Assembly (NCBI GenBank): GCA_018436925.1
Contig: JAHDKI010000003.1
Coordinates: 62,001 to 126,000, forward strand
DNA length: 64,000 bases
Direction: 5' to 3'
From: Syntrophaceae bacterium
GTDB taxonomy: Bacteria > Desulfobacterota > Syntrophia > Syntrophales > Smithellaceae
Within the stretch, counting starts at the first letter, position 1. Each line of letters starts with the position of its first letter. Shown piece by piece: positions 9,086 through 17,485 of the stretch. Position numbers and translations under genes: made by a program. The notes under the pieces are model-generated. The model searched no databases. It had not been told where the DNA came from and was given only the letters and a program-made list of their open reading frames with translations.

Positions 9086-10549
9086 ATGAAAAGAATGCTC
9101 CTTGTATCCGCCGTAATAACGATCTTGATTTCTGGCTGCACACTGGCGCCGAGATACGACCGGCCGGCGGCGCCGATTCCCGCCACCTGGCCTTCAGGCG
9201 GCGCTTATCAGGACATAAGCGCACCGGAAACGCCGGCGCAGCAATCATGGCGGGATTTCATTGCCGATGAAAAACTTCAAAAGATGATCGAAACCGCCCT
9301 GGACCATAACCGTGACCTGCGGGTATCCGCCCTGAACATGGAAAAAGCGCGGGCCTACTACGGCATCGGGCGGGTCTCGCTGCTGCCCACGGTCAACGCC
9401 ACAGGCTCTTGGTATAAGGAAAGAATTCCCGCCGATCTTTCCGAGTCGGGAAGCGCCTATACGGCGGAAAAATACAGCATCAATCTCGGCATCACCTCCT
9501 GGGAAATCGACTTTTTCGGACGCATCCGCGCTCTGAAGGACAGCGCTCTTGAAGAGTACCTGGCTTCCGGACAGGCTTTGCTGGGATACGAGCTCGCGCT
9601 TATTGCCACCGTGACTCAGGCTTATCTGGCGCTGGCCGCCGACCGGGAGGCTCTTGTGGTGGTGACAGAAACCCTGAAGACGCAAGAAGCCGCATTCCAC
9701 CTGATTGCAAAGCGATACGATACAGGCATGGCCTCCGAGCTGGACCTGCGCCGCGCGCAAACTCAGGTGGAAGCCGCCCGCGCGGATATCGCGCGCTACA
9801 CGCAGCAGGTGGCGCTCGATCTCAATGCGCTTGGGCTTCTTGTCGGGGCCGGCATCGATCCGGCCTGGCTGCCCACGGATCTCGCTTCTTTCCGCCCTTT
9901 GCCCGACCCCTCGGCGGGGCTCGACTCGGAGCCGCTTTTGTCGCGGCCGGATGTCCTGGCCGCCGAACATCGCCTCAAAGCGTCCAACGCCAACATCGGC
10001 GCGGCTCGGGCCGCCTTTTTCCCCCGTATCGCTTTGACGACGTCCGCGGGAACGGCAAGCAACGAACTATCCGGCCTTTTTAAGTCCGGCTCCGGCGTGT
10101 GGAGTTTTTCACCGCAAATCACCCTGCCGATTTTTGACGCCCGAACCTGGTACGCCTACGACGTCGCCAAACTGGAAAAGGAAATCGCCGTTGCCCAGTA
10201 TGAAAAATCCATTCAGACGGCTTTTCGGGAAGTCGCCGACGCGCTGGCCGTGAAAGGAACCATCAACCGGCAGATCGAAGCTCAAGAGGCGCTGGTGAAC
10301 GCTTTGTCTATTGCCCACCGCCTGTCCGAATCCCGCTACAACAAAGGCATTGACAGTTACCTGGCCGTCCTCGACGCGCAGCGCTCACTCTACGGCGCCA
10401 GGCAGGTTCTCATCATGCTGAGATTGGCGCAGATGAGCAACCGGATCACCCTGTATAAAACCCTCGGAGGAGCCACAGCCTCGCCGGTCGATGTAGCCGC
10501 GTTGTCTTCCGCCGACAGACAACTCTCGCACGACACACAGGGACAATGA
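9086..10549 (+). CDS. RND outer-membrane factor lipoprotein (OprM/NodT family)
   Basis: TolC-like exit duct of the pump. The 487-residue protein has a lipoprotein signal (lipobox ISGC, Cys18) and the typical mature N-terminus TLAPRYDRPAAPIPATW. Two OEP repeats follow, each with long helices ending in motifs such as RYDTGMASELDLRRAQTQ and RYNKGIDSYLAVLDAQRS. The start at 9086 lies one base after the pump stop, with GAGG about 11 bases upstream. It completes the adaptor-pump-duct operon. Confidence 0.94.
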   Translation: MKRMLLVSAVITILISGCTLAPRYDRPAAPIPATWPSGGAYQDISAPETPAQQSWRDFIADEKLQKMIETALDHNRDLRVSALNMEKARAYYGIGRVSLLPTVNATGSWYKERIPADLSESGSAYTAEKYSINLGITSWEIDFFGRIRALKDSALEEYLASGQALLGYELALIATVTQAYLALAADREALVVVTETLKTQEAAFHLIAKRYDTGMASELDLRRAQTQVEAARADIARYTQQVALDLNALGLLVGAGIDPAWLPTDLASFRPLPDPSAGLDSEPLLSRPDVLAAEHRLKASNANIGAARAAFFPRIALTTSAGTASNELSGLFKSGSGVWSFSPQITLPIFDARTWYAYDVAKLEKEIAVAQYEKSIQTAFREVADALAVKGTINRQIEAQEALVNALSIAHRLSESRYNKGIDSYLAVLDAQRSLYGARQVLIMLRLAQMSNRITLYKTLGGATASPVDVAALSSADRQLSHDTQGQ

Positions 10550-10665
10550 ATACGATGCGTTCTCAGTTTTTTCGCGCATTGCCCCGCCATGGACGGAATC
10601 GATTGTATTGCCAAATGCCGCGTGATTATGATAGAAGCCCTCACCTCTTGATAAGACGAAAGCCC

Positions 10666-11721
10666 ATGAAAATAAAATACGCCGTCGTACTCATTTGCAC
10701 CTTCTTAATCCTGTTTTTTTCGCAAGCAGCCTGGGCGTCAAACCAGATCGCCGGCTCGTCGGACACACTGACCCTCTCCCTGGAAAACGACGCGTTCGGC
10801 TTTGACAACAAAGATCGCCACTACACGCACGGAACGAAAATCTCCTGGCTGTCGAGGGATCTGAGCAACTACCGGGAAGTTGAATGGCTGCCGGGATTTT
10901 TCCACACTGCCATCGATCAACTGCCGGTCATCAACGGCCCCGACCGGATACGCACGCTGTCCGTATCTCTGGGACAAAGCATTTACACACCCGAAGATCG
11001 GGCGAGGACCGACTTGATTTTCAACGACCGCCCTTACGCCGGGGTACTCTATATGGGACTGGGCCTGCACAGTCGCAACAGCCGGTTTATGGACTCCGTT
11101 GAACTGACTGTTGGATTGGTGGGACGACACTCCTATGCGCAGGATATTCAGAAAGAGGTTCATGTATGGACAGACACGCTAATCCCCCAGGGATGGGAGC
11201 ATCAACTTCATGACGAACCGATTGTGAACCTGTTTATCGAACGGAAATGGAGAGCCAAGCGGTTCGGCCAAATCGAAGGGTTCGGTCTCGACGCCATTCC
11301 GCATGCGGGCCTGGCCGTCGGCAATGCCTACACGGGCATCAACGTGGGCGGGCAGGTGCGTTTCGGATGGAATCTTCCCAACGACTTCGGAACCTTTCTG
11401 ATCCGCCCCGGCTCGGATTCAAACGCCCCGGCGGACGATGCGGACCCGCGATTCTTTGAGTCCCTGCACCGCTTCGGCATTCACGGGTTTCTCGCCGTGG
11501 ACGGCCGGGCCGTCGCACGCGATATTCTTCTGGACGGAAACACATTTCGAAAGTCGCACAGTGTGGACAAAAATCCTTTCGTCGCCGACTGTATCGGCGG
11601 AATCGGAATCCTCATCCACTGCGTCAAGATCACCTACGCGCTGGTTTACCGGACCAAGGAATTTAAAACCCAAAACAAAGAGCAGTATTTCGGGTCGATT
11701 TCCATTTCGTATACCTTTTAG
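10666..11721 (+). CDS. LpxR-like outer-membrane lipid A deacylase (DUF2219)
   Basis: LpxR enzymes remove the 3'-acyloxyacyl chain of lipid A at the outer membrane. The 351-residue product has a Sec signal peptide (cleavage near ASN after about residue 24) and the family hallmark ENDAFGFDNKDRHYTHGTKI, with the conserved Asn-Asp pair and Tyr-Thr-x-Gly. A histidine in QKEVHVW may match the catalytic base of the Salmonella enzyme, and it ends in an outer-membrane type C-terminus (SISISYTF). The best start is the ATG at 10666, directly before the signal peptide; upstream in-frame starts are unlikely. The ribosome site is weak. A near-identical but frameshifted copy follows 40 bases downstream. Confidence 0.88.
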   Translation: MKIKYAVVLICTFLILFFSQAAWASNQIAGSSDTLTLSLENDAFGFDNKDRHYTHGTKISWLSRDLSNYREVEWLPGFFHTAIDQLPVINGPDRIRTLSVSLGQSIYTPEDRARTDLIFNDRPYAGVLYMGLGLHSRNSRFMDSVELTVGLVGRHSYAQDIQKEVHVWTDTLIPQGWEHQLHDEPIVNLFIERKWRAKRFGQIEGFGLDAIPHAGLAVGNAYTGINVGGQVRFGWNLPNDFGTFLIRPGSDSNAPADDADPRFFESLHRFGIHGFLAVDGRAVARDILLDGNTFRKSHSVDKNPFVADCIGGIGILIHCVKITYALVYRTKEFKTQNKEQYFGSISISYTF

Positions 11722-11761
11722 CGGGAACGGCTTTACGCCCCTTTGTGGAGGATTGAGGCAA

Positions 11762-12825
11762 ATGAAATTGGCTTCGCTTTTCATCCGCACCGCTCTATCT
11801 ACGTGCTTCGCCGCCGTGATGTTTTTCTCACCGCATGCGGTTCTGGCATCCGACACGATAGCCCGCTCTTCCGACACACTGATCTTTTATCTGGAAAATG
11901 ATTTTTTCGAAGATCTCGACGGCAATTATACCCACGGAACGAAAATTTCGTGGGTCACGCAGGACCTGTCGCAGTCCACAGAGGAAAAGAAAAATCTGAT
12001 CTGGATGCGATATCTGGCCGACCGCATCCCCGTGTTTACCGATACCGGCATCATCAAATCCTTTTGTGTGTCTTTGGGGCAGAGCATGTATACGCCAAGG
12101 AATAAAAAAGCCCCTACCTGATTCGAGACGACCGACCCTACGCCGGCGTCACCTATCTGGGTCTGGGCATCCATGGCCAAGACGCAAGACACATGGACAG
12201 TCTTGAACTGCAGTTGGGCATCGTCGGGCGTCATTCCTACGCCCAGGATTTACAGGAGGCCTTTCACGAATGGACCCGTTCCACCGTCCCCAGGGGATGG
12301 GAACATCAGCTTCACGATGAACCGATTGTCAATGTCTATGCCGAGCGGAAATGGAAAATTCTGAAGCTGCAAGACCAAAACGGACGGGGAATCGACTGCA
12401 TTCCGCACGCGGGTTTGGCTCTCGGCAATGCCTATACCGCCGTCAATCTGGGCGGCCAGCTTCGTCTGGGCTGGAATCTTCCAAATGATTTCGGCGTCCA
12501 CCTGATCCGTCCCGGATCGGATGCAAGCGCCCCGATGGACGACACGGACCCGCGCTTTTTCAAACCCTGGCGACGCTTTGGGCTACATGGTTTCGCCGGG
12601 GTCGACGGAAAGGCGATCGCCCGGAATATTCTTCTGGACGGCAACACATTCAGGGATTCACACAGCGTGGATAAAGAACCCTTCGTCGCGGACTTCATGG
12701 GCGGCGTTGTTGTGATTCTTCACCGCTTCAAAATCGCTTACACTTATGTGCACCGGACGCGGGAGTTCAAAACACAAAAAGGCGAACAGCGTTTCGGATC
12801 CATCTCGATTTCCTACACGTTCTGA
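11762..12825 (+). pseudogene. Second LpxR-like deacylase gene, broken by a -1 frameshift
   Basis: The ATG at 11762 (GGAGG/GAGG upstream) opens a signal peptide and the LpxR signature (ENDFFEDLDGNYTHGTKISW), then hits TGA at 12119-12121. The rest of the protein continues without a gap in the next frame, from PYLIRDDRPYAG to SISISYTF at 12825. Alignment with the intact neighbour shows that one base is missing in the run AAAAAAGCCCC (12104-12114): adding one C gives RNKKAPYLIRDDRPYAG, exactly the paralogue's length. The break may be a real null mutation or a homopolymer sequencing error. The candidate catalytic residues (END, YTHG and His in QEAFHEW) are otherwise kept. Confidence 0.85.
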
Positions 12826-12852
12826 CCACCGGCGCCAGCCTGTACCTTCCGG

Positions 12853-13578
12853 CTAACGCTTTGCGGGCATCGGCTGGACCCATCGTTTATTGTCGCCATC
12901 GTAATACCATTTGTCCGGAAAACCGCGGCGCCGGATGAACGTCGGGTGGTCGGCCCAGCGCAGAAGCTCTTTATAGGCGTCATGAATTTTGCGGAAAGTC
13001 GCCGCCTGTCCGCCCGCATCCGGATGATGGATTTTCACCTGGCGCCGATAGGCGTTTTTCACCGTTTTGACCAAATCCGGAACATGCAGGTCGGTCTTGG
13101 TCAGATCCAGATGGGCCAGGTTCTGGAGATTGACCGTGGGAACCCTGATCAGGCGGGGACGCGTGAGACCTTCGGTCATCGCGTGCCGCTGCGCGAGGTC
13201 CAAAACATGCCGTGAGGCCAGGTATGTTTTCCCGGTCTTTTTCTCCTCCGCCCACCAGGCTGCCCCCAGAAGATTGGCCATTCCTCCAAAGTCATCCGCC
13301 GGTTTTCTACCCGTCTGGCGGGGCGAGACAAACCTGAAAATTTCGCGGATGCCGTGGACCACCACGTCCATGACAATTTCGTCATCATTAAAATAAAAGG
13401 TCGCGTATCGGGTATTGAGCGCCTGCAAAAGACCGATGCGGGCATTGAGCTTCTGGCGCAGCTGGCCGCGGCAATGGATGGAGCAATACCGTCTTTTACC
13501 GAGATTGTCCGTCGTACCGCAGGCCAGACACCCCCGTGAAAGCTTTTCTCCCGCAATTTTTTTTCTTTTAACCAGCAT
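12853..13578 (-). CDS. J-domain protein with N-terminal zinc-finger-like motif
   Basis: A 241-residue protein whose C-terminal part holds a J-domain with the essential His-Pro-Asp (HPD at 185-187, in VKIHHPDAGGQAATFRKIHD), so it should stimulate a DnaK-type chaperone. The N-terminus has four cysteines (17, 20, 32, 36; CLAC and CSIHC) spaced like a zinc ribbon. A middle domain at about 45-160 is unrecognised. The layout differs from DnaJ and CbpA, where the J-domain is N-terminal. It follows a strong terminator and seems to be transcribed alone. Its client is unknown. Confidence 0.8.
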   Translation of the reverse strand: MLVKRKKIAGEKLSRGCLACGTTDNLGKRRYCSIHCRGQLRQKLNARIGLLQALNTRYATFYFNDDEIVMDVVVHGIREIFRFVSPRQTGRKPADDFGGMANLLGAAWWAEEKKTGKTYLASRHVLDLAQRHAMTEGLTRPRLIRVPTVNLQNLAHLDLTKTDLHVPDLVKTVKNAYRRQVKIHHPDAGGQAATFRKIHDAYKELLRWADHPTFIRRRGFPDKWYYDGDNKRWVQPMPAKR

Positions 13579-13587
13579 GATCTGATG

Positions 13588-13626
13588 AAAAAAAGCCGGT
13601 TCGTCCGTTATTCCGGCGAACCGGCC
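13588..13626 (-). terminator. Rho-independent terminator after the carbonic anhydrase gene
   Basis: On the minus strand a long GC-rich stem (GGCCGGTTCG paired with CGAACCGGC, one internal mismatch region and a short AT loop) is followed by seven T. It lies 23 bases past the stop of the carbonic anhydrase-like gene. Confidence 0.85.
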
Positions 13627-13648
13627 ATTTTCCTATTCTCCGGAATTC

Positions 13649-14266
13649 TTACGATCGAGCAGCGGCCAGATACCCTTTGGCCAGAGCCTTGTTCACATGG
13701 AGGACGCCCTTGTTCATGTCCTTGAGAGGATAATCAGCGTTGATTACAGGCAGAGCGTCGGCCTCGGCCTGAGTTTTAACCACCGATCCGACCGGCACAT
13801 AGCGCCCGTCGGCAACCTTTACCCCCATCAGAATGACGCCCGGCTCGATCACGCAATTTTTCCCGACAAAAGATTTGAACACAAGAACTTTCATGCCCAC
13901 AAACGTGTCATCCATGACTACGGCCGGCCCATGGATCTGAACCTGGTGGGCCAGCGACACGCGGGACCCGACATAGACGGCATACTTTTTCCCGTCAATG
14001 TCATACGTGTTCTTTTCAATCGGTTTGCCGTCCTGTTCGGTTTCCAGAGCGTGAATGACCACGCCGTCTTGCACATTGGAATCGTCTCCGACATAGAGCG
14101 GCTGTCCTTCGTCGCCGCGCACGCAGGCGGTCGGCGCCACCATGACATTTTTCCCCAGTATGACATTTCCGATGACGGCGGCCAGCGGATGCACAAACGT
14201 GCCTTCGCCGATTGTCGGTTCGCCGGCTTTTGAACTGAAATCCGTAATTACATTCTTTTCAATCAT
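13649..14266 (-). CDS. Gamma-class carbonic anhydrase (Cam type)
   Basis: Left-handed beta-helix protein of 205 residues built of hexapeptide repeats (for example IGNVILGKNVMVAPTACVRG). All residues that mark true Cam-like enzymes can be placed: Arg50 and Asp52 (CVRGDE), Gln66 (VQDGVVIH), and the metal ligands His72, His107 and His112 (IHALE, SLAHQVQIHG). The insert between His72 and His107 matches the acidic proton-shuttle loop of the Methanosarcina enzyme rather than the shorter loop of CamH. It would interconvert CO2 and bicarbonate, useful to an anaerobe with carboxylases. No signal peptide is seen, so it is probably cytoplasmic. Confidence 0.85.
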   Translation of the reverse strand: MIEKNVITDFSSKAGEPTIGEGTFVHPLAAVIGNVILGKNVMVAPTACVRGDEGQPLYVGDDSNVQDGVVIHALETEQDGKPIEKNTYDIDGKKYAVYVGSRVSLAHQVQIHGPAVVMDDTFVGMKVLVFKSFVGKNCVIEPGVILMGVKVADGRYVPVGSVVKTQAEADALPVINADYPLKDMNKGVLHVNKALAKGYLAAARS

Positions 14267-14336
14267 GTCTCCCTCCGCTTCCTGAAGATTTGTTTTTATC
14301 GTGATTCGTTTCTCGGCGGACAGACCCGCACCCGCC

Positions 14337-14378
14337 TTTTACCTTTTGCCCTTTGCCTTTATCCTTTATCCTTTATCC
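14337..14378. repeat. Heptanucleotide tandem array at the coaE 3' end
   Basis: Six consecutive 7-base units: TTTTACC, TTTTGCC, CTTTGCC, then three exact TTTATCC, followed by a T-run. The coaE stop codon (14359-14361, minus strand) lies inside the array, so gain or loss of a unit would change the C-terminus. A similar degenerate array is at the nadC end. Confidence 0.75.
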
Positions 14379-14988
14379 TTTTTTTCTTCTCCTTCTCAAG
14401 CAGCTCATGCCAGACCTGTGCGACCCTCTTTTTTGTCTCGTCGACGCCGCCCGAATTGTCCACGACGATATCCGCCAGCGGAATTTTCTGCTCAATTGGC
14501 ATCTGACAGGCCAGGCGCAACTCGGCATCGGCCTGACACAGATTATTTCGGGCCATCAGACGGTCGATTTGAGCTTCCGGAGCAATCATCACCAGAACCG
14601 TAAGATCGAACAGAATCTGTTTGCCTCCCTCGAAAAGGAGCGGCACATCGGAAAAGACGATCGCCTGCGGATCAATGCTCTTGAGCCTGTCCAGACGACG
14701 CCGCCATTCTTCATAAACCCTTGGATGAACTATGTCGTTGAGCGTTTTCATTTTCTCCGGGGAATTGAAAACGAAGGCGCCGAGTTTTTCCCGATCAATG
14801 GTTCCGTCCGCCCGGAGAATGGCGCGGCCGAAAGCTGCGACCACATCGTGCCAGGCCGGACGTCCCGGTTCCTGCACTTCATGGGCCAACCGGTCGAAAT
14901 CGATCAGATGGCCGCCCAGGTCGACGAACATCCGCGCGACGGTGGATTTTCCGCAGGCGATCCCGCCTGTGAGGCCGACGTTGAGCAT
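14359..14988 (-). CDS. coaE: Dephospho-CoA kinase
   Basis: Last step of coenzyme A synthesis: phosphorylates the 3'-OH of dephospho-CoA. The 209-residue product has the P-loop GLTGGIACGKST (residues 5-16), the substrate region LIDFDRLAHEV, and the lid-type segment with RLMARNNL. The C-terminal tail is very lysine-rich and runs into a heptanucleotide repeat array containing the stop codon. It follows coaX by three bases, so two non-consecutive steps of CoA synthesis (PanK and DPCK) are co-expressed. Confidence 0.94.
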   Translation of the reverse strand: MLNVGLTGGIACGKSTVARMFVDLGGHLIDFDRLAHEVQEPGRPAWHDVVAAFGRAILRADGTIDREKLGAFVFNSPEKMKTLNDIVHPRVYEEWRRRLDRLKSIDPQAIVFSDVPLLFEGGKQILFDLTVLVMIAPEAQIDRLMARNNLCQADAELRLACQMPIEQKIPLADIVVDNSGGVDETKKRVAQVWHELLEKEKKKRIKDKG

Positions 14989-14991
14989 AAT

Positions 14992-15768
<777 letters not shown>

Positions 15769-15770
15769 AA

Positions 15771-16571
15771 TTAATCATTATCCTTTTTCAAAATGGTGGC
15801 ATCCCCCGCGGAGACCTTGATGCTTTTTCCATCCGCAGCGACGAGGATCAAGGAACCCTCCTCATCGATGCCGACAGCGCGTCCGGTCATGACCTCATTT
15901 TCAAATCTTACGGACACGTCGCGACCGATCATGGGGGCATAACCGAGCCACGCGCTTCGAACCGGCTCAAATCCCGAATCCCGGAGGGTTGTATACCATG
16001 TCGTCAAATTTTCATACAGGCGAATTGAAAGCGCGTCACGGGAAATCTCTTTTTGTGTTTCCAGGCAAAGCGACGTGGCGATGTCGCGCAGATCCGGCGG
16101 GAAAGCATCCCGCTTCAGATGAATATTGATGCCGATGCCCAAAACGACGAAATCAACAGCGCCGCCGGAAAGCTTCATTTGCGCCAGAATGCCGCAGACT
16201 TTTTTCCCTCCCAGCAGCACGTCGTTGGGCCATTTGAGCTCCACCCGTCCCGGACAGAAAGGATCAATCGTCCGGGCTACCGCGACGCCGGCCGCAATCG
16301 CGATCTGCGGGGCGCGCGCCGGCTCAAAATCGGGACGCAGAATCACGGACGTATACAGATTTGCCCCGCCGGGAGAATGCCAGATGCGCTGCATCCGCCC
16401 TTTCCCCGCCGTTTGCGCCTCGGCAATCAGCGCTGTTCCGTGCGGCGCTCCCGCCTGCGCCAGGCGAAACGCTTCATCATTGGTCGAACCGATCTGGCGA
16501 TAGTAATGGATCTGATGGCCGACCGGTTTTGGGGAAGACCCGGTTTGGATTGACTTCGAAATCTTATTCAT
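15771..16571 (-). CDS. birA: Biotin-protein ligase (monofunctional, no HTH)
   Basis: Attaches biotin to carboxylase carrier domains via biotinyl-5'-AMP. The 266-residue product has the catalytic core only: GSTNDEAF, the adenylate loop [18 protein letters not shown] and [10 protein letters not shown], then a C-terminal SH3-like domain from about residue 215. It lacks the N-terminal winged helix of E. coli BirA, so it should not act as a repressor. It sits in the valS-nadC-birA-coaX-coaE run, 56 bases after nadC. Confidence 0.93.
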   Translation of the reverse strand: MNKISKSIQTGSSPKPVGHQIHYYRQIGSTNDEAFRLAQAGAPHGTALIAEAQTAGKGRMQRIWHSPGGANLYTSVILRPDFEPARAPQIAIAAGVAVARTIDPFCPGRVELKWPNDVLLGGKKVCGILAQMKLSGGAVDFVVLGIGINIHLKRDAFPPDLRDIATSLCLETQKEISRDALSIRLYENLTTWYTTLRDSGFEPVRSAWLGYAPMIGRDVSVRFENEVMTGRAVGIDEEGSLILVAADGKSIKVSAGDATILKKDND

Positions 16572-16627
16572 AGATAAAAAACTGAGTTTAGCAAACCGTC
16601 CTTCCCGCTGAACCTCACGCTTCGGTT

Positions 16628-17485
16628 TTAGCCGTTTGCCTTTCGCCCTCGGCCCTCTACCTTCAGGGATATGTCCGCCGCGCGGACGGAATGCGTGAGC
16701 TCTCCCACGGAGATGAAATCCACGCCGGTAGCGGCAATGGAGGCGACCCGTTTGAGATTGACATTGCCCGAGGCTTCTGTCAACGCCCGCCCGTCGATCA
16801 GGTCGACGGCTTTCTTCATGGCGGCATTAGTCATGTTGTCCAGCATGATCATATCCACTCCGCACTGCAGGGCCTCCCGGACTTCTTTGAGCGTTTTCGT
16901 TTCCACTTCGATTTTGAAAGGGCGTTTCGAAGCCCTTCGCTGCGCGGCCACCGCGGCGGCAATGCCGCCTGCCGCTTCGATATGGTTGTCTTTGATGAGC
17001 ACCGCGTCGTAAAGACCGATGCGGTGATTCGTGCCTCCGCCCAGACGCACGGCCATCTTGTCCAATACACGAAGCCCCGGCGCCGTTTTGCGCGTGTCGA
17101 GAATTTTCACCGGGGTGCCGCAAACCGCCTGAACATATTTCGACGTGAGCGTCGCGATGCCGCACATGCGTTGAAACACATTCAGGGCGACCCTCTCGGC
17201 CTGCAAAATGGCGGCAAGCTTGCCTTCCACTTCCGCGATCACCTCGCCTTTGGACGCCCGCCGGCCGTCTTCGACGCGGATACACACCCGCGTTTTTTTA
17301 TCAACCGCCTTGAATACCGCCGCGAATACCTCGACGCCCGCCACGATGAAATGCTCTTTGGCCACGGCGCGCGCCCGTCCCTTTTGGTCGGGGGGCACGG
17401 TGGCCCGCGTGGTCACATCGCCTGGTCCGATATCTTCGGCCAGCGCCGTGCGTATAATGCTCTGAATCTGCGCCGAGACCATCAC
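16628..17485 (-). CDS. nadC: Nicotinate-nucleotide pyrophosphorylase (carboxylating)
   Basis: Quinolinate phosphoribosyltransferase of de novo NAD synthesis. The 285-residue protein shows EDIGPGDVTTRATVP at the N-terminus, the core motif ILDTRKTAPGLRVLDKMAV with GGGTNHRIGLYD, the lysine in IKDNHI, and the phosphate-binding ISVGELTHSV near the C-terminus. Its ATG overlaps the valS stop by four bases. The last codons are written in degenerate 7-base repeats (16634-16661), as at the coaE end. Confidence 0.95.
   Translation of the reverse strand: MMVSAQIQSIIRTALAEDIGPGDVTTRATVPPDQKGRARAVAKEHFIVAGVEVFAAVFKAVDKKTRVCIRVEDGRRASKGEVIAEVEGKLAAILQAERVALNVFQRMCGIATLTSKYVQAVCGTPVKILDTRKTAPGLRVLDKMAVRLGGGTNHRIGLYDAVLIKDNHIEAAGGIAAAVAAQRRASKRPFKIEVETKTLKEVREALQCGVDMIMLDNMTNAAMKKAVDLIDGRALTEASGNVNLKRVASIAATGVDFISVGELTHSVRAADISLKVEGRGRKANG
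16634..16661. repeat. Degenerate heptanucleotide repeats at the nadC 3' end
   Basis: Four consecutive 7-base units, GTTTGCC, TTTCGCC, CTCGGCC and CTCTACC, share the pattern of the coaE-end array (on the minus strand GGnnRAR). They encode the basic C-terminal tail of NadC. Confidence 0.5.

Noticed and set aside
12104..12110. A-AAA-AAG slippery site that might cause programmed -1 frameshifting in the second LpxR gene
   Set aside because: The heptamer is out of phase with the zero frame (codons are AAA AAA GCC), and no stem-loop or upstream Shine-Dalgarno-like stimulator was evident. A simple one-base deletion explains the break better.
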